A program made the position numbers and the translations under genes. Positions 1-11,360 of a stretch of 64,000 nt of DNA are shown in pieces. The number at the start of each line of letters is the position of its first letter. The first letter of the stretch is position 1. This DNA is from Russula earlei (lineage: Eukaryota; Basidiomycota; Agaricomycetes; Russulales; Russulaceae), in NCBI GenBank assembly GCA_025769875.1, contig JAGFNK010000032.1, forward strand, positions 147,986-211,985, in the 5' to 3' direction. The notes under the pieces were generated by a model. That model saw nothing but the letters and a program-made list of their open reading frames with translations. It was not told the DNA's origin and searched no databases.

Positions 1-569
1 CACAGCGTCGGTCGGTCTCGCCCATGCTCCCCCCCATACGACGAATGACGCGGGTACAGCGAAATGCTCATTGATGTAGACGTGATGGTTCTCCTTTAGC
101 ATCTTTGGAATTTGAAACTGGGCCACGCCATGCCTGCACAACACCGCAGTTGAGCTCGGGAGAAAGTTCATTTGTTAGGATATATCGCCAAGAGGATAAA
201 GGGTCCCCCTGGCAGCGCGTGAAAAGGATGGGAGGAACGCACTGTGGCATTGTACGATGAAAACAACAATTGTCATGACAAACGGTGGCCATGATCTCTG
301 GTAGAGGGGCATGACGGAGCATCCAGGAACACGTAACGATTGACGTTGGGGGGGGCATGCGGTGTGGTAGTGGTGCGCGTGTTAATCCTAGTGCCCGTAC
401 GGCATCACTGCGGCTTGCGACTTGCAGGAAAAGAAAAGGTTCCGAGGGGAACGAGGTGAGGAGGAGGAAGGGAAGGGTTTGAATCGGGTCTATCGGATCT
501 CGATTGGCAAATCGCTTCGAATTCCGATCCAGTCCGTCCCCAACTCGTCTCGTCTGATTGGAAGTTTGA
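1..569. other. left-edge stretch without a convincing gene
   Basis: Open frames exist here on both strands, but none shows a recognisable domain, good intron signals or a protein-like composition. The right part, just before position 570, probably holds the promoter and 5' leader of the SDR-like gene. I see no RNA gene or repeat. Confidence 0.4.
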
Positions 570-2131
570 ATGGAAGTGGCACTTCCTGTTTTGTTGAAAC
601 CATTTCGATTTTGGCGCGTCGGCTGCCACTGCCTCGCACTCGCAGGCACGATGATAATCAACTACTGCCTTCATCTCACTTTCTCGGTAGTCCACCTGTC
701 GTTATCTCTCCTCTTCCCTCTGATCTCCGTCCTCCTTTCCGCCTTCCAAATCATCTCTTCAATTCTCTTCGAGCTCGCATCCGACTGGTATGGGATACCC
801 CCCCGCGCCTCTTTTCCAACAGAAAAATGCGCCATTCTAATCCTAGGGGCCCAGGACGGTGCATCTCTTCCTCTTTCCTTCGAATGTTGATATCGACCCG
901 CGCCTCCGCACAGGTGTGGGAAGAAACGCGGTGCTTTCATTCTCTCAGTTGGGCTATACCGTCTTTGCATTGTGCCCCAATCGACACGAAGAGTCTGGAC
1001 CCCCCGTATCGTCTGGCAGGTCGAGGGATGTTGCCTCGGTGAGATCGGTTGTATCAGATTCCTCTTGGCAGCGGCTTATCCCACCGACGAACGAAATCAC
1101 CGCTCATCCAAAGCTACTTTATATCTGGCATAACAGGAAAGAGAGGTCACGATCCATTCCATGGGGCCTAGTCGCGCCGGTGCAATTGAATCTATGGTCC
1201 CAGTCTCAACGAGAAGCAGTACACGCGACGGTCTATGCACATTGCAAAACTTATGACCTTCACCTCGTAGCATTGGTCATCTCTCACAACTCGCGACCGC
1301 TACGAGGTACAAGTCTGTCATTCATAGACGCGCCAGATGTGACAGAGCACACCGATCTACCTCCCGAGGTCCCCATCGGTGAAGACGCATGGAGAATCAG
1401 CGTGCTTGATGAAGTTATAGAACCAGTACTCATGGCATGCGACTACAAGACCCTGCTCACCGAAGCATCGGGCCGAGTTATCATACTTTCCGATTTTTCC
1501 CAGGGTGGGTATGATGATCATCCCTTCGGCAAATGTCTAATAGATCTGAAACAGGCTCTCCCCTTGCATTCCTTTCCCTGAAGAGTCGTACGGCTGCAGC
1601 TGAAAACTTGGCCGAAGTACTCGAGTCCCAGGGTATCCGCGTCTCATCGATCCGCTTTGGACCTTTGACACACCCTTCGAACGGACGACCACCAGAGCGT
1701 CGCAACTTCAATCAGTGCGTGGAACCTTGCCTTGATCCTTTCTCAGATCGAGAGTGTCATATCGGTGCGGCCAGGCGTTTCTCCCGGCCTTTTGGTACAT
1801 GCACCGTACTCCGACTCTCAGAAATGTTCTGATGATCTGCCAAAAGATTGGCAGGGATCATTTGAAGTATTAATGCAGAAGATATCTAGGCAACTTACAG
1901 TACAGGACAACTTCCTGCTCACTGTCCTACATCGCGTTGTGCGATCACGGTGAGTGTCCTTTGACGGTGGTTCGATCCCCAGCCATTATTATATATCCCA
2001 GGCACCCAAAATTCACCTATACTATCGGTCTGTATCCTATTTTACGCCTCGCGCTCGGCTTGGCGCCCGTCAGCGCAAGGATTGCAGTGAAGAGCTTCAT
2101 AGTCAATCGAAAGGGTAACATAGGGACCTGA
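570..2131 (+). CDS. short-chain dehydrogenase-like protein (fungal DUF1776-type)
   Basis: Probable NAD(P)-binding Rossmann-fold protein of the fungal SDR/DUF1776 type; no substrate can be assigned. Exons read as 570-858, 914-1504, 1555 to about 1715, about 1747-1949 and 2002-2131. A hydrophobic N-terminal stretch precedes the nucleotide-binding motif GAQDGVGRNAV (GxxxGxG), which is restored exactly by splicing at 858/914. Further family-like segments are LLTEASGRVIILSDFSQ, LESQGIRVSSIRFGPLTHP and, near the end, YTIGLYPILRLALGLAP. Translation could start at 570 or at the in-frame ATG at 651. Between about 1690 and 1746 the frame moves by +1: a canonical intron there would be only 28-32 bp, so an extra base or a non-standard junction is likely. 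The gene is convergent with the ALKBH7-like gene, 28 bp away. Confidence 0.7.
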
Positions 2132-2159
2132 CTAGGTCTTCGAGTCCGACTTTGTATTG

Positions 2160-3193
2160 TTATGATGAAGGGCCTCCCTTTAGCGCAATGGGGGGACAAT
2201 CCTTGGACGTGGCGAGTTGTAAATCACGAACCTCGCCGAATGAATATATCAAACCAGAAACGTACCCTTATCATGATGCTCATGCGCTGCCCATGAGAAA
2301 TCTTCCTGAGTACCGAGTTGTCATACAGTATCGAGTGCTTGTAATTGTAGCGAACAGTGTTCCTACCGCCCTCAAGTAACAAGACAGCAAATCACACGAT
2401 TGCCCTCACTTTTGGATATATACGCTGCCAGACGGCAGCGAGAGGTCGAACGTGTGTCTCGGAGTCCCATCAACGTCGTCTTGCACAGATTCCATTCGCA
2501 AGGTCCTCTCAGAACCTAGGCTAACGCCCAGTATCCAAGACCCGCTTGCACCAACGTTGTCAACATGCGGAAGTATCTCCCCGTCAGAGCCCAAATGCAG
2601 CAAGTGCGTTTGTGTGTTGCCCACACTCGGGTAGAGTGTCTCCAGACGACCAAGGGCTGCTTTCAATACGGGACTGTTCTCGTCATCCCAGGTCGACACA
2701 CGCGTTTCCCGGAAGCGTCGAATGACGCCGTCATAATGGCCCTACGGTCGGACGTGAGGTCCGATTTTCGCCGAAAAGACCGAGTTCGAGGGGGGGGGGG
2801 GGGGGACGGACGAACCTGTTCGAAATGATACAGATCGTCAGGGAGAAAGGCATCCCTTGGATCTCCGACGGCCGTCCGTTGTTGCTCCTCCTCCTGGTCA
2901 CGACGGGACAGTGTCGCAAGGAAATCTCGGCGCCGCTTACGCAAGGCCCTCGGTTCGGCGGCATCAAGCTTTCGAAGGGCCGCCGAGAGCAGCGCGCGCT
3001 GCTCCGCCGGGTCAAAGAAGCGCGGAAAGAACAGAAGGTCGTCGTCGTCATCCAAGCCAGAGCAGGCGGGCGACTCGGAGGAGGAGGACGAGGAGGAGGC
3101 CGGACCGGACGGAAGTGAGCTGGAACGTCGCGACGGCGCCGAGCTGCGACTTGTCGAAAGGCGAGGCCATCTGATAGGGCGACGGCTCACCAC
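2160..3193 (-). CDS. ALKBH7-like 2-oxoglutarate/Fe(II) dioxygenase
   Basis: AlkB-family dioxygenase, closest in layout to ALKBH7, a mitochondrial member involved in programmed necrosis and fatty-acid metabolism in animals. Exons on the minus strand are 3193-2816, 2741-2410, 2362-2266 and 2201-2160. Visible motifs are GHYDGVIRRFRETRV, the iron ligand pair in ILPHVDNVGASGSW, and after splicing RYNYKHSILYDNSVL with a C-terminal HGQRMSIMIRD, which supplies the second metal-binding His and the 2-oxoglutarate-binding Arg. The N-terminus is rich in Arg and Ser, as expected for a mitochondrial presequence. No in-frame ATG exists in exon 1 (the frame opens at a GTG at 3193), so the true start lies in an unseen upstream exon or is hidden by a sequence error. 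Intron 1 contains a 16-G run on the plus strand. Confidence 0.85.
2790..2805. repeat. 16-bp poly-G homopolymer
   Basis: Sixteen consecutive G residues on the plus strand, lying within the first intron of the ALKBH7-like gene, where it reads as poly-C. Such a run is length-unstable and error-prone in sequencing. It sits downstream of the 5' splice site and does not interrupt coding sequence. Confidence 0.95.
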
Positions 3194-3496
3194 GGGGCCT
3201 CATCTGAGCCTTCGAAGGGGGGTGAGGGGCGGGGCAGCACAAGCGCGTACGGGCCGAAAGTGCCAACTTGACGTTGAATGAACGTATGCGATCGCGCGCG
3301 CGTCGGAGGTATGATATACTAGTGGTAGGCAGGGTATTCGTTTGCAGGGTCGCGTCCGCGGGCGCAGGCACTACGTCGGTGACGTCGCGTTCGTAATACT
3401 AAAGGGGATTCGACCCTGGAACGGGCGGCGCAAGTGCAATTGCAACACGACTCGAAAAATCCACACCCGCACGTCGTTCCTTTCTTCTGAGTCACG

Positions 3497-4831
3497 ATGT
3501 CAAACGAGACGACATCCGACCCTGACCAGCTCCACAACGGCCGAGGAACGACCAACTCAGCGTACGCCGCCGTCGCACGATCGTTGACGCGTGGCGCCGC
3601 GTTATACTTCTCCAGACCCGTACGATTGTTCAGACCTTCCAAAAGTGAGCGTACTTCCATGCAGCAAGCGAAAGAAAAAAAACTTTTCAATTCAGCGGTC
3701 CGACGTTTGGAAAACAACAAGTCAGTGGCTGGCAATCTCTCAGGAGTCTCGCCGTTAGCGGTGGGGCGTCCTTGAGCCCCAATTTCGTCAGACGGCTCGT
3801 GAAGACGGAAGGGGTGCGTCTGGGAGGAGGGAGCGTGTTCTCGTGACATTCCATCTTACTTGCTCCTCGTCCCGCCCAAGATACTAGCTATCGCAAGGCA
3901 CTTTGTCCCACCACTCATCGTGAACGCAGCGCTTGGCACTGTCCTATGGACGGCTTACTCTGAGAGCTCTTCGGTGTTGGGCAGTCGTGACGCCTTGAAG
4001 TCTCATCCGATCATGATCGCCACGGTCTCAGGTGCTGTGGCTGGTGGTGCCAAAGCCATCGTGGCTGCTCCCGCCGAGAACGTTCGCTTGGCCATCGAGC
4101 GTAGTACGGGAGGGGATTGGTCTCAAGCGTGGAGGGAAGTCATCCGAGACACCGCACCGCACCTTCGCGAGAGGAAAGGTCTTCACGAACTCAGGCAGGT
4201 CCGAAGCTGGATGATGAGCGTCCGTGACATGGCAGGACGCGGGTGGAAAGGCTGGGGATGGGGGCTAGCTAAAGACATCTGTGGTGAGCCTTGGAACCCG
4301 TGTTCATGGTTGGGTGCTGTCTTGATGTGCTTGCGTGCTCTCGGAAAGGGTTTTCTGTGTTTTTCGCGATTTTCGAAGTCACTCGTGCCGTCGCCACGGG
4401 CATGAAGCTTCTGTCGCTCGGGTTCTCGCAGCCTTTCAAGATGGCTGACGGCGGCCAGCCGACAGTCGCGCGACGACACCTACCCCGTGTCGTTCACGGG
4501 TTCACTCTGGTTGCGGGAGGGGTCACGGCGGGACTGGCATACGAGGTCGTCTCTCGACCATGGGACGTCGCTCGAAAGCTGGCCGAAATCGAGCGGGTTC
4601 AATCCTCCGCAACTCGTAGACCACGGCGCTATCTTATCGAGAGCATGGCACGCAAGATCTCTGATGATGGCTTGCTCTCCTTCTTCCGGAAAGCTGGGGC
4701 CAAGGAAGGAGAGCATTTCACGTAGTCCTTGGAGGCAGAGGTTGCTCGCGGCTGCGCGGACACTGGGACGTGTGGGCCCCTGGGGTGTGGGATTCTTGGT
4801 TTGGGAGGCACTTGGACCCGGAATATCATAA
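3497..4831 (+). CDS. mitochondrial carrier family-like protein
   Basis: Membrane protein resembling a divergent member of the mitochondrial carrier family; substrate unknown. Exons are 3497-3644, 3722-3813, 3881-4283 and 4349 onward. Carrier-like features include LSPNFVRRLVKTEG at the end of exon 2, a glycine/alanine-rich helix in exon 3 (VSGAVAGGAKAIVAAPAENVR), a second one in exon 4 (LVAGGVTAGLAYEVVSRPWDVARK) and DDGLLSFFRK. These are P-[ST]-x-[DE]-x-x-[RK]-type positions in degenerate form. In the phase set by splicing the frame stops at 4725, but the next frame carries a good last helix, VGPWGVGFLVWEALGP, ending at 4831. No usable GT-AG intron links them, so a +1 frame offset between about 4680 and 4740 is suspected. 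The gene diverges from the ALKBH7-like gene. Confidence 0.65.
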
Positions 4832-5002
4832 GTGATACGCTCAATGTAGGATCTATTAGACTAGACATACCCGCTGTCCTGCCAACCGGTCCGCTAGATC
4901 CCGTCGGTTGATCTTTCGAGCGCCCTTCTCGCGGTTTATCGTCTCATCATCATCATTCGTCTCATTGTGAACGTTTTCAGACAGATATAGGGAGAAGTCA
5001 TC

Positions 5003-6486
5003 ATGCATAAATGCACCCGCAGGGGCTGTGGAAAGGAGTTCGACGATACAGATAATTCAGAGGAGGCCTGCATCTACCACCCTGGCGCTCCGGTAAGTAT
5101 CCCTGCGTCGCCCCCTCCTCGCCTGACCACCTTAGATGGCAGGTATTCCACGAAGGCCTCAAGTCTTGGTCTTGTTGCAATACCGTCAACAAGCCCGTTT
5201 TGGACTTTGATGAGTTCATGGCCATCGCCGTGAGTGGGCCGTCGGAGGCTCGTCCGTCCTTTGTGGATACCCACGATCGTTCGCTGTAGGGATGCACGCG
5301 CGGCGTGCACTCTGTAGATAGGCCAAAGGCGGAGCCTTCCGGAACGTCTTCGGCGCCGCAAAGCAGGTCTCTTACGATGACCGAGTCTGCCGATGGGAAG
5401 GAGGTATACACCACGACCTCGGCTCGTGCTCGACCTCAGAGGCCCGTGGAGCGCGAGGCGGCCACTCGCGCCGCACCCCCGGTGCCAGCCAAGGAAGTCG
5501 AAGAAGGGGATGACCTGGAGGCAGTCGTCCCCGAGGGTACCGCCTGCAAGAGAGCCGGGTGTAACGTCGCCTTCGTGGGCGATGAGGAAAACCGGATCGG
5601 CGACGGACCGGGGACGAGGTGTCTTTATCATCCTGGAGCGGTGAGGCTTGCATGTTTCATGCGGGTTCCCCATGACGCTGAGAGACGGTGCCTGCCGCGG
5701 ACAGCCCATATTCCACGAGGGGAGCAAGGTTCTCGTCGCGGTCCATCTTCCCCGATGTGTGAGATCGCTCATGCAGACCGCCTGACCAGGGCTACCTCTG
5801 TTGCAAACGTCGCGTGCTAGAATTCGAGGAATTTCTCAAGATCGAGGGATGTGCGGAGGGGCGACACCTCTTCGTTCGCAAGTCGAAGGGAGACGTACGT
5901 GGTCAAGGAAGCCCCCCCATGTCTAAGCGCCGTTTCGCTGATGACGAATGGTCTGCCCCGATCCTTCCACAGCAAGCGGAGCAAGTCGTGAACTGTCGAA
6001 TCGACCACTATCAGACGCCGAGCACCGTTTATGTCACCGCGTTTGCCAAGCAGGCCGACAAGGCACGGAGCGTTGTGAGAATTGGGGAAAACGAGGTAAC
6101 AGATCGCACGGCAAATCCGTCATTCTTCTCAGACATCAAGCTCCCTTGTGCAGATCCACTTTGATCTCTATCTGCCCGGCTCAAAGCGGTTCACGCGCTC
6201 CGTTCAGCTCTTCGGGCCTGTCGACCCGTCTGCGTCGTCCTTCAAAATTTTCGGTACCAAGGTGAATTTTTCTCGATCACCTGATATTTTTAAATTTTCG
6301 AGCAGAAATTTCCAGGTTGAGGTTCAATTGAAGAAGCGTGATGGAAGGAGCTGGACGTTACTGGAGAAGACCGATCGTGATCTTGGACCTGTAAGTTTTA
6401 CATTCGGAGTGACCGGGCGCACAGGGACGGTCGGCGCAAAGGAGTTCGTCCTAGATGAACAAAATAGTCGCAATCACGCTACTTAG
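5003..6486 (+). CDS. CHORD and CS domain protein (Hsp90/SGT1 co-chaperone type)
   Basis: Homologue of CHORDC1/RAR1-type co-chaperones, which bind Hsp90 and SGT1 and are zinc proteins. Eight exons: 5003-5092, 5143-5229, 5290-5640, 5705-5728, 5790-5894, 5973-6095, 6133-6261 and 6316-6486, about 359 residues. CHORD-I is residues 4-65 ([40 protein letters not shown]). CHORD-II follows a Pro/Glu linker ([37 protein letters not shown]). The C-terminal CS domain carries [22 protein letters not shown] and [11 protein letters not shown]. The Cys/His spacing in both CHORDs is intact. Exon 4 is only 24 nt. A GTAAGT within the last exon would give a 34-bp intron, but reading through gives protein-like sequence ending in [16 protein letters not shown], so I kept it coding. 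Confidence 0.93.
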
Positions 6487-6584
6487 TGTTGTCCCCCCGG
6501 CTACTGACGGAGAGCCGTCCGATAAATATTGTGTGATGTGCTAGAAGAGTGATGTGTGGTGCATGTCTAACATTGTTCTCTAGT

Positions 6585-9500
6585 CTACAGTACCTTGGGA
6601 AGCTCTATGTCGTTATATATCTGAATGACGTCGTCTTTCCTGAGATCCCCGAATGATTCTAGGCCAACACCACATTCAGTGCCCTTGGTCGCCTCAGTAA
6701 TATCGGTTTTCAGATGTCTGAGAGTGTCTAACCGGCCTGATGATAGTCACTGTGAGCGCCTGAACTACTCGCGGTGTGTGGTCCGCCTACCTTCGTGAAC
6801 AACCTCGCCGTCCCGAACCACTTGGGCCTTTTTACTCTTGTCGAATACACCTTTCGTGACGCGGCAACCGGCGATAGTTTTGGTGCGCCCACCAGAGAGT
6901 TTTATGTCGAATGTTTGAAGAACGGACGCCTCGCCAGAGACCCGCTTCTCATACATGGTTGGGAGTAAGCTCGCGACCCGCTGCCTGACGTCCTCTATGA
7001 CTTGATAGATAATCTTCGACGAGAATAGGGTGATGTTGTTCGCGGCAGCAAGAACGGTGGTGCTGCGGGAGACAGGAACCGAGAAAGCGACGATCATGCC
7101 TAAAAATTCCAAGTCGATGAAAAGATATTTTGCGCGAATCACGGCTCAGGGATCCTCACTTTGTGATGTTTTCGCGAGGAGAATGTCGGATTCAGATACC
7201 TCGCCTACGCTCGTGTGGACAATTTTGACCTGTGCACTCTCGTTTCCGATGCATTGTACTGCGCTGACCAGAGCCTCGACGCTCCCGCTCACGTCTCCTT
7301 TAATGATCAATCGAAGCTCATGCGGCTTCTCCGTCTCAATCGTGATCTCATGCTGATCAGTTTCTTCGCGTTCCCTCTGTTCACGGTCCAACCGGCGTTG
7401 GACGTTAATTGCATCGATGTCCACCATCATGGCTCGCTCTTCCGCTTTGCATTGTCGATTAGCTGCTGCCCGCTTAACGTCCTGTTCCGAGCCTTCGAGA
7501 ACTTCATCACCCGCCCCTGGGAGGTCCTTCCATCCCGACACCGTGACTGCCATTCCAGGGACGGCAGCCTTGACGGGTGAGCCCGTAGAGTCATTCATGA
7601 CCCGGACCTTGGCATGCGTCGTTCCAGCGATCAAGTGGGCACCGGGTTTGAGTGAGCCACGAAGTAGGAGGACAGTGGCAACAGGCCTGTACGCGAGATT
7701 TGAGTGGAATAGAAAGAGTGATAAACGAGTCCTCACCCGAGACCCTTTTGCAACTTAGACTCGATGATATGACCACAAGCCTGGCCCTCATGGTCGGCGC
7801 GTAGATCCTGCATCTCTGCAACAGCAGTTATAGTCTCTACGAGTCGGTCAAGGCCTTGACCAGTTAAACCAGAAATTTCCACCGATGGTATATCACCGCC
7901 CATCGCCTCGAGTTGTATACCCTCGACCAAGAGGGCATTGTGAACTTTACTCTACGGAGGATGTCAGGAGAGAATCGAAATGTAGATCGCAACGCACAAT
8001 ATTGACTCCAGGCTTATCTATCTTGTTAATAGCCACTATGAGTTGCACGTCCGGATCCTTCTGGACCAATTGGATGACTTCCTTAGTCTGAGGACGTACG
8101 CCATCGTCTGCAGCCACGACTAAAACGACGATATCAGTCACATCGGCCCCACGAGCTCGCATGGCAGAGAATGCTGCATGCCCGGGAGTATCTAAGAACG
8201 TTATCTTCTGAAGGTTGGTCCCGACGGAGTTGGGTACAGGAACTGAGAAGGCTCCAATGTGTTGGGTTATACCTCCTGCCTCTCCCTTGGCCACCGAGGC
8301 AGAGCGAAGGGTGTCCAATAACGTCGTTTTGCCGTGGTCAACATGGCCCATAATAGTTACAATAGGTGGTCTCAGGGGCAGCGTCGAGGGATCTATGGGA
8401 GGCGGTCTACACGGAATAATATAATCAGATATGTTACCAACAGTGAACGAAGGTCTTACGGCGGGTGAAGGTCAAATGCTGCTTCATCATTGACGACAGG
8501 GTTACGGTTGAATTCCTCGGCCAGGAGGACAGCGTACTCGGAAGTCAAAACTAGGAATGTACGAACGTGAGAGGCACGAACAGGCCATGAAGACCGACAT
8601 ACCGTGATCATAGGAAGCTTCCTCCGCCATTCCGGCTTCCCGCATCTTCCATTGAAGTTTACCTGGTTACGAAAACAATGAATATTTGGAACTTTCCCTG
8701 CGCCGCGCGTCGCCCACCTAGTGAGACACCGAGAATTCTGGCAAGGTTGCCCACAGACACAACGCTAGGAATGAAAACATCGGCTTTGGGTCCGTTCAGA
8801 GCCTTGGGTTTACTCTTCGGCTTCAAATTCTGTGCATGGCCCTTCGCAGTTGTATCACGACTGTGCCTTCGAGCAGGCAGATCATCGTCCCTGAAAGTTC
8901 GCCTAAGGGATCCGCGCTCCTTGTGCGCGACTCGGGGGCGCCTTGCCTTGCCCTCCCCTTAGCGCTTCGCGAGCATAGTCGGGATAAAAAACTTCGCGCT
9001 CGAAAGTCCCCTCTTCACCGGAACTGGTCTCTGACGCGATCACTCTCGGCGAGTCGAGGTCGACTCGGTTCATCAGTCGCTCGTCTTGAGCGCGCTGCGG
9101 TGCCTGGTGAAGGGAAGAGACGAGCGGCAGAGTGGGGCGGGCGTGGAGCAGCAGGGTCACGCGGGAAGGAACGAGGGGGTCGTTGGGACCCTGCAGAAGT
9201 CATGGGGAACGGAATGGCACTCTTCCATTTCCATTTTGTGTGGCTGGAAAGCGGTGTGCGCAATTTTTCAGGGCGATGATTGCGTTTGTCCTCTGTAACG
9301 TCATCGACCGGACCACGAGCGCGTCTCTGCCTGAAGGCGAAGGTAGATGCGGATGTTCTAGAAGGTAAAAATGAAGAGCCAGAGTCAGAGAAACGTTGCG
9401 GGAAGCCTTCCGGACGACTCCATTTTCCGAGGTCGGGGGTAGATCTATTAGTAGAAAGTGTGGGCGGAGTCCCGGGATTGCGCTGGGGCAATGGCTGGCG

Positions 9501-9645
9501 TGAAGGCAAGAAAAAATATATTGGATCAGAGACCTGGGATGAACATGACGAAAGAACATACAGCAGGTTTGGCGGCAGTAGTAGCGGTTCTGCTGTCCAA
9601 GGTCTTCCTCACTCTGGGGAGGACATGACGCGAACGACTATGCAT
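6585..9645 (-). CDS. IFM1: mitochondrial translation initiation factor IF-2
   Basis: GTPase that brings initiator tRNA to the mitochondrial ribosome. Minus-strand exons: 9645-9562, 9494 to about 9300, 9103-8932, 8890-8718, 8662-8603, 8550-8460, 8406-7998, 7951-7737, 7686-7160, 7099-6791 and 6736-6585. The first exon encodes a basic presequence, [16 protein letters not shown]. The GTPase core shows GHVDHGKT (G1), DTPGHAAF (G3) and NKID (G4). It is preceded by [15 protein letters not shown] and [20 protein letters not shown]. Downstream are the typical IF-2 segments [30 protein letters not shown] and [20 protein letters not shown]. The stretch 9104-9299 is the least certain part: either one unusually long intron or a missed small exon. 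The intron at 8891-8931 is only 41 bp. The start lies 113 bp from the divergent scramblase gene. Confidence 0.93.
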
Positions 9646-9758
9646 TAAAGTCGTCAGCACGGTGAAATGTGATGATGAGCGAGACTACCGTGTCGGTCAG
9701 TCCGGGATTTAGCTTGCGTTGCGGGAAGTGCGGGCCGAGTCGAATCGAATGCACGCTC
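9646..9758. promoter_or_regulatory. shared intergenic region between IF-2 and scramblase
   Basis: Only 113 bp separate the start codons of two divergently transcribed genes, both of which encode proteins with basic, mitochondrial-type N-termini. A bidirectional promoter is the natural reading. No clear TATA box or named binding site is visible. Confidence 0.5.
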
Positions 9759-11232
9759 ATGTCAATCCTCACCCTTAGCAGACTTGGGGTGTTGGCGGGC
9801 ACTGTGAGGTATCAACGGGCTCTAGTTTGGAGGTCCTTTGCGTTATCCAGATTTCCAGACAGAGGCGCACCGTCTGGCGGAAGGACTAGACCTGGTACAC
9901 CCACACCGCGCAACCGCCCGACTCTGGGGAATCATCCTCACTCTCAGCCATCTCCCGCGCAAGACGAAAGTGCCTTTGGCACTTCCCACTCCCCTCTGTG
10001 GGAAGAAGGCCAGAGACGCCCGGCTTCAAATCCAGAGGATGGCCTCAAGAGGCTCCTCCAGAACGACACCCTGGTCGTGACCCGGTCAGTGACTCGAGGC
10101 TGACGCCTTCGTGGACAATGTATATCAATGATTCGACCGGCACAGACAGCTCGAAATGCTCAATATATTCGTAGGCTTCGAACAAACGAACAAATACGTC
10201 ATCTGTCAGTATTGCATCCTCTGTCTTTTTTTGTCAATGGCTGATTTAGGAGTAGCAAACGAATGCGGCGAAACGATTGGGTTCATGGCTGAGGAGCCTC
10301 GTGGTCTCCTAGCGTCATTCTCTCGTCAAATTCTCAAAACCCACCGACCATTCCGTGCCCTGGTCATGGATCGCGAAGGCACCCCCGTACTTTGGGTATG
10401 AATGGGGCGCTCAGTCACTCCCACGTTGGCTCATTTCAGTGCTGCAGGTGCGGAGGCCCTTCGCGTGGATAAACTCCCGTATGTACGTCCAAAGCCTTAA
10501 GGACTGGCACGAGTACACTTCCACCGGCGAACCCATCCTGGATACATTTGCTGAAGCACAGCAACGCTGGCATTTATGGCGCCGGCGATACGACCTTTTT
10601 ATCAGGTAGGGACCTCTCGGCCTATATCGTGCGCGTTTCGACTGAAGGCCACCGATAGAGCCGCACCAGGACACATACTGTCGAAAGCCAGCGAACTCCA
10701 ACCAGAGCCAGAGCCAGAGCCAGAGTCGGCTCACTTTGCGCAATTTGCCAAGATCGATGAGGGCTTCTGGGCGTGGCACTTCACGCTTCGCGGCTCTCGC
10801 GGCGAAGAGTTGGCGAGTATAAGTCGCGCGTTCCGTGGCTTTGGACGCGAGATTTTCACCGATACAGGCAAGTCGCCCACGTCTCTTGAAAGACGTGGCG
10901 ATCTAAGCCGTAGAAACAGGGCAATACTCGGTCAACTTTGTCCCTTTACAACCATCTCCAGAGGACAACGCGCCAAGGGAACCGACCGTGATCCGGGAGT
11001 TGTCACTCCAAGAACGAGCAGTAGGACCTCCCCTTTTCGGTTCTGTGTTTGTCCTTGACATCGATTGTAGCTCGTGTTGGCGATGGCGGTGAACGTGGAC
11101 TTTGACTATTTCTCCAGGCATTCTCAAGCGGGGTACGTGTCTCCGTGAATACAGGCAATTTACATGTCGGTCTCACCTTCGATCAGGCCCGGGTTTGGCA
11201 TCTGGCATTTCGGTTGGAGTTCGTCAGACTGA
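9759..11232 (+). CDS. phospholipid scramblase family protein (AIM25-like)
   Basis: Member of the scramblase family; the yeast relative Aim25 is mitochondrial and human PLSCR3 acts in mitochondria. Eight exons: 9759-10084, 10146-10204, 10253-10395, 10448-10605, 10659-10867, 10920-11020, 11071-11132 and 11187-11232. The phases sum cleanly to about 367 residues. Family motifs are NDTLVVTRQLEMLNIFVGFE, VRRPFAWINSRMYVQ, AQQRWHLWRRRYDLF and FAKIDEGFWAWHFTLRG, followed by AMAVNVDFDYFSRHSQ near the C-terminal helix. The N-terminus (SRLGVLAGTVRYQRALVWR) is basic and amphipathic. Intron 5 (10868-10919) begins with GC in the strong context ACAG/GCAAGT, so this is a GC-AG intron. A (PE)4 tract lies just after exon 4. 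It is convergent with CDC45. Confidence 0.93.
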
Positions 11233-11360
11233 ATTTCATCCCTGGTAACGTCCATACGATTATCGACACAACACGATGAACATCCGCGTTATCGTGGAAG
11301 GTTGGATACAAGGTCTACAACTACAGACATAGGAGAAATCTCATGTGTGGTATATAAGTA

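Noticed and set aside
422..1042. 206-codon plus-strand frame overlapping the SDR-like gene
   Set aside because: Starts at TTG, low-complexity, and conflicts with the Rossmann-motif frame.
1715..1746. A 28-32-bp intron in the SDR-like gene
   Set aside because: Shorter than any other intron here, and the phase works only from a weak donor; a +1 offset explains the data equally well.
1968..1980. GGTTCGATCCCC, resembling a tRNA B box
   Set aside because: No pairing T-arm, acceptor stem or A box at the right distance; it lies inside an intron of the SDR-like gene.
3319..3849. 176-codon minus-strand frame opposite the carrier gene
   Set aside because: No domain; the opposite strand has matching exons and splice sites.
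6391..6424. GTAAGT...CACAG as a 34-bp last intron of the CHORD gene
   Set aside because: Too short, and reading through gives conserved-looking sequence [16 protein letters not shown].
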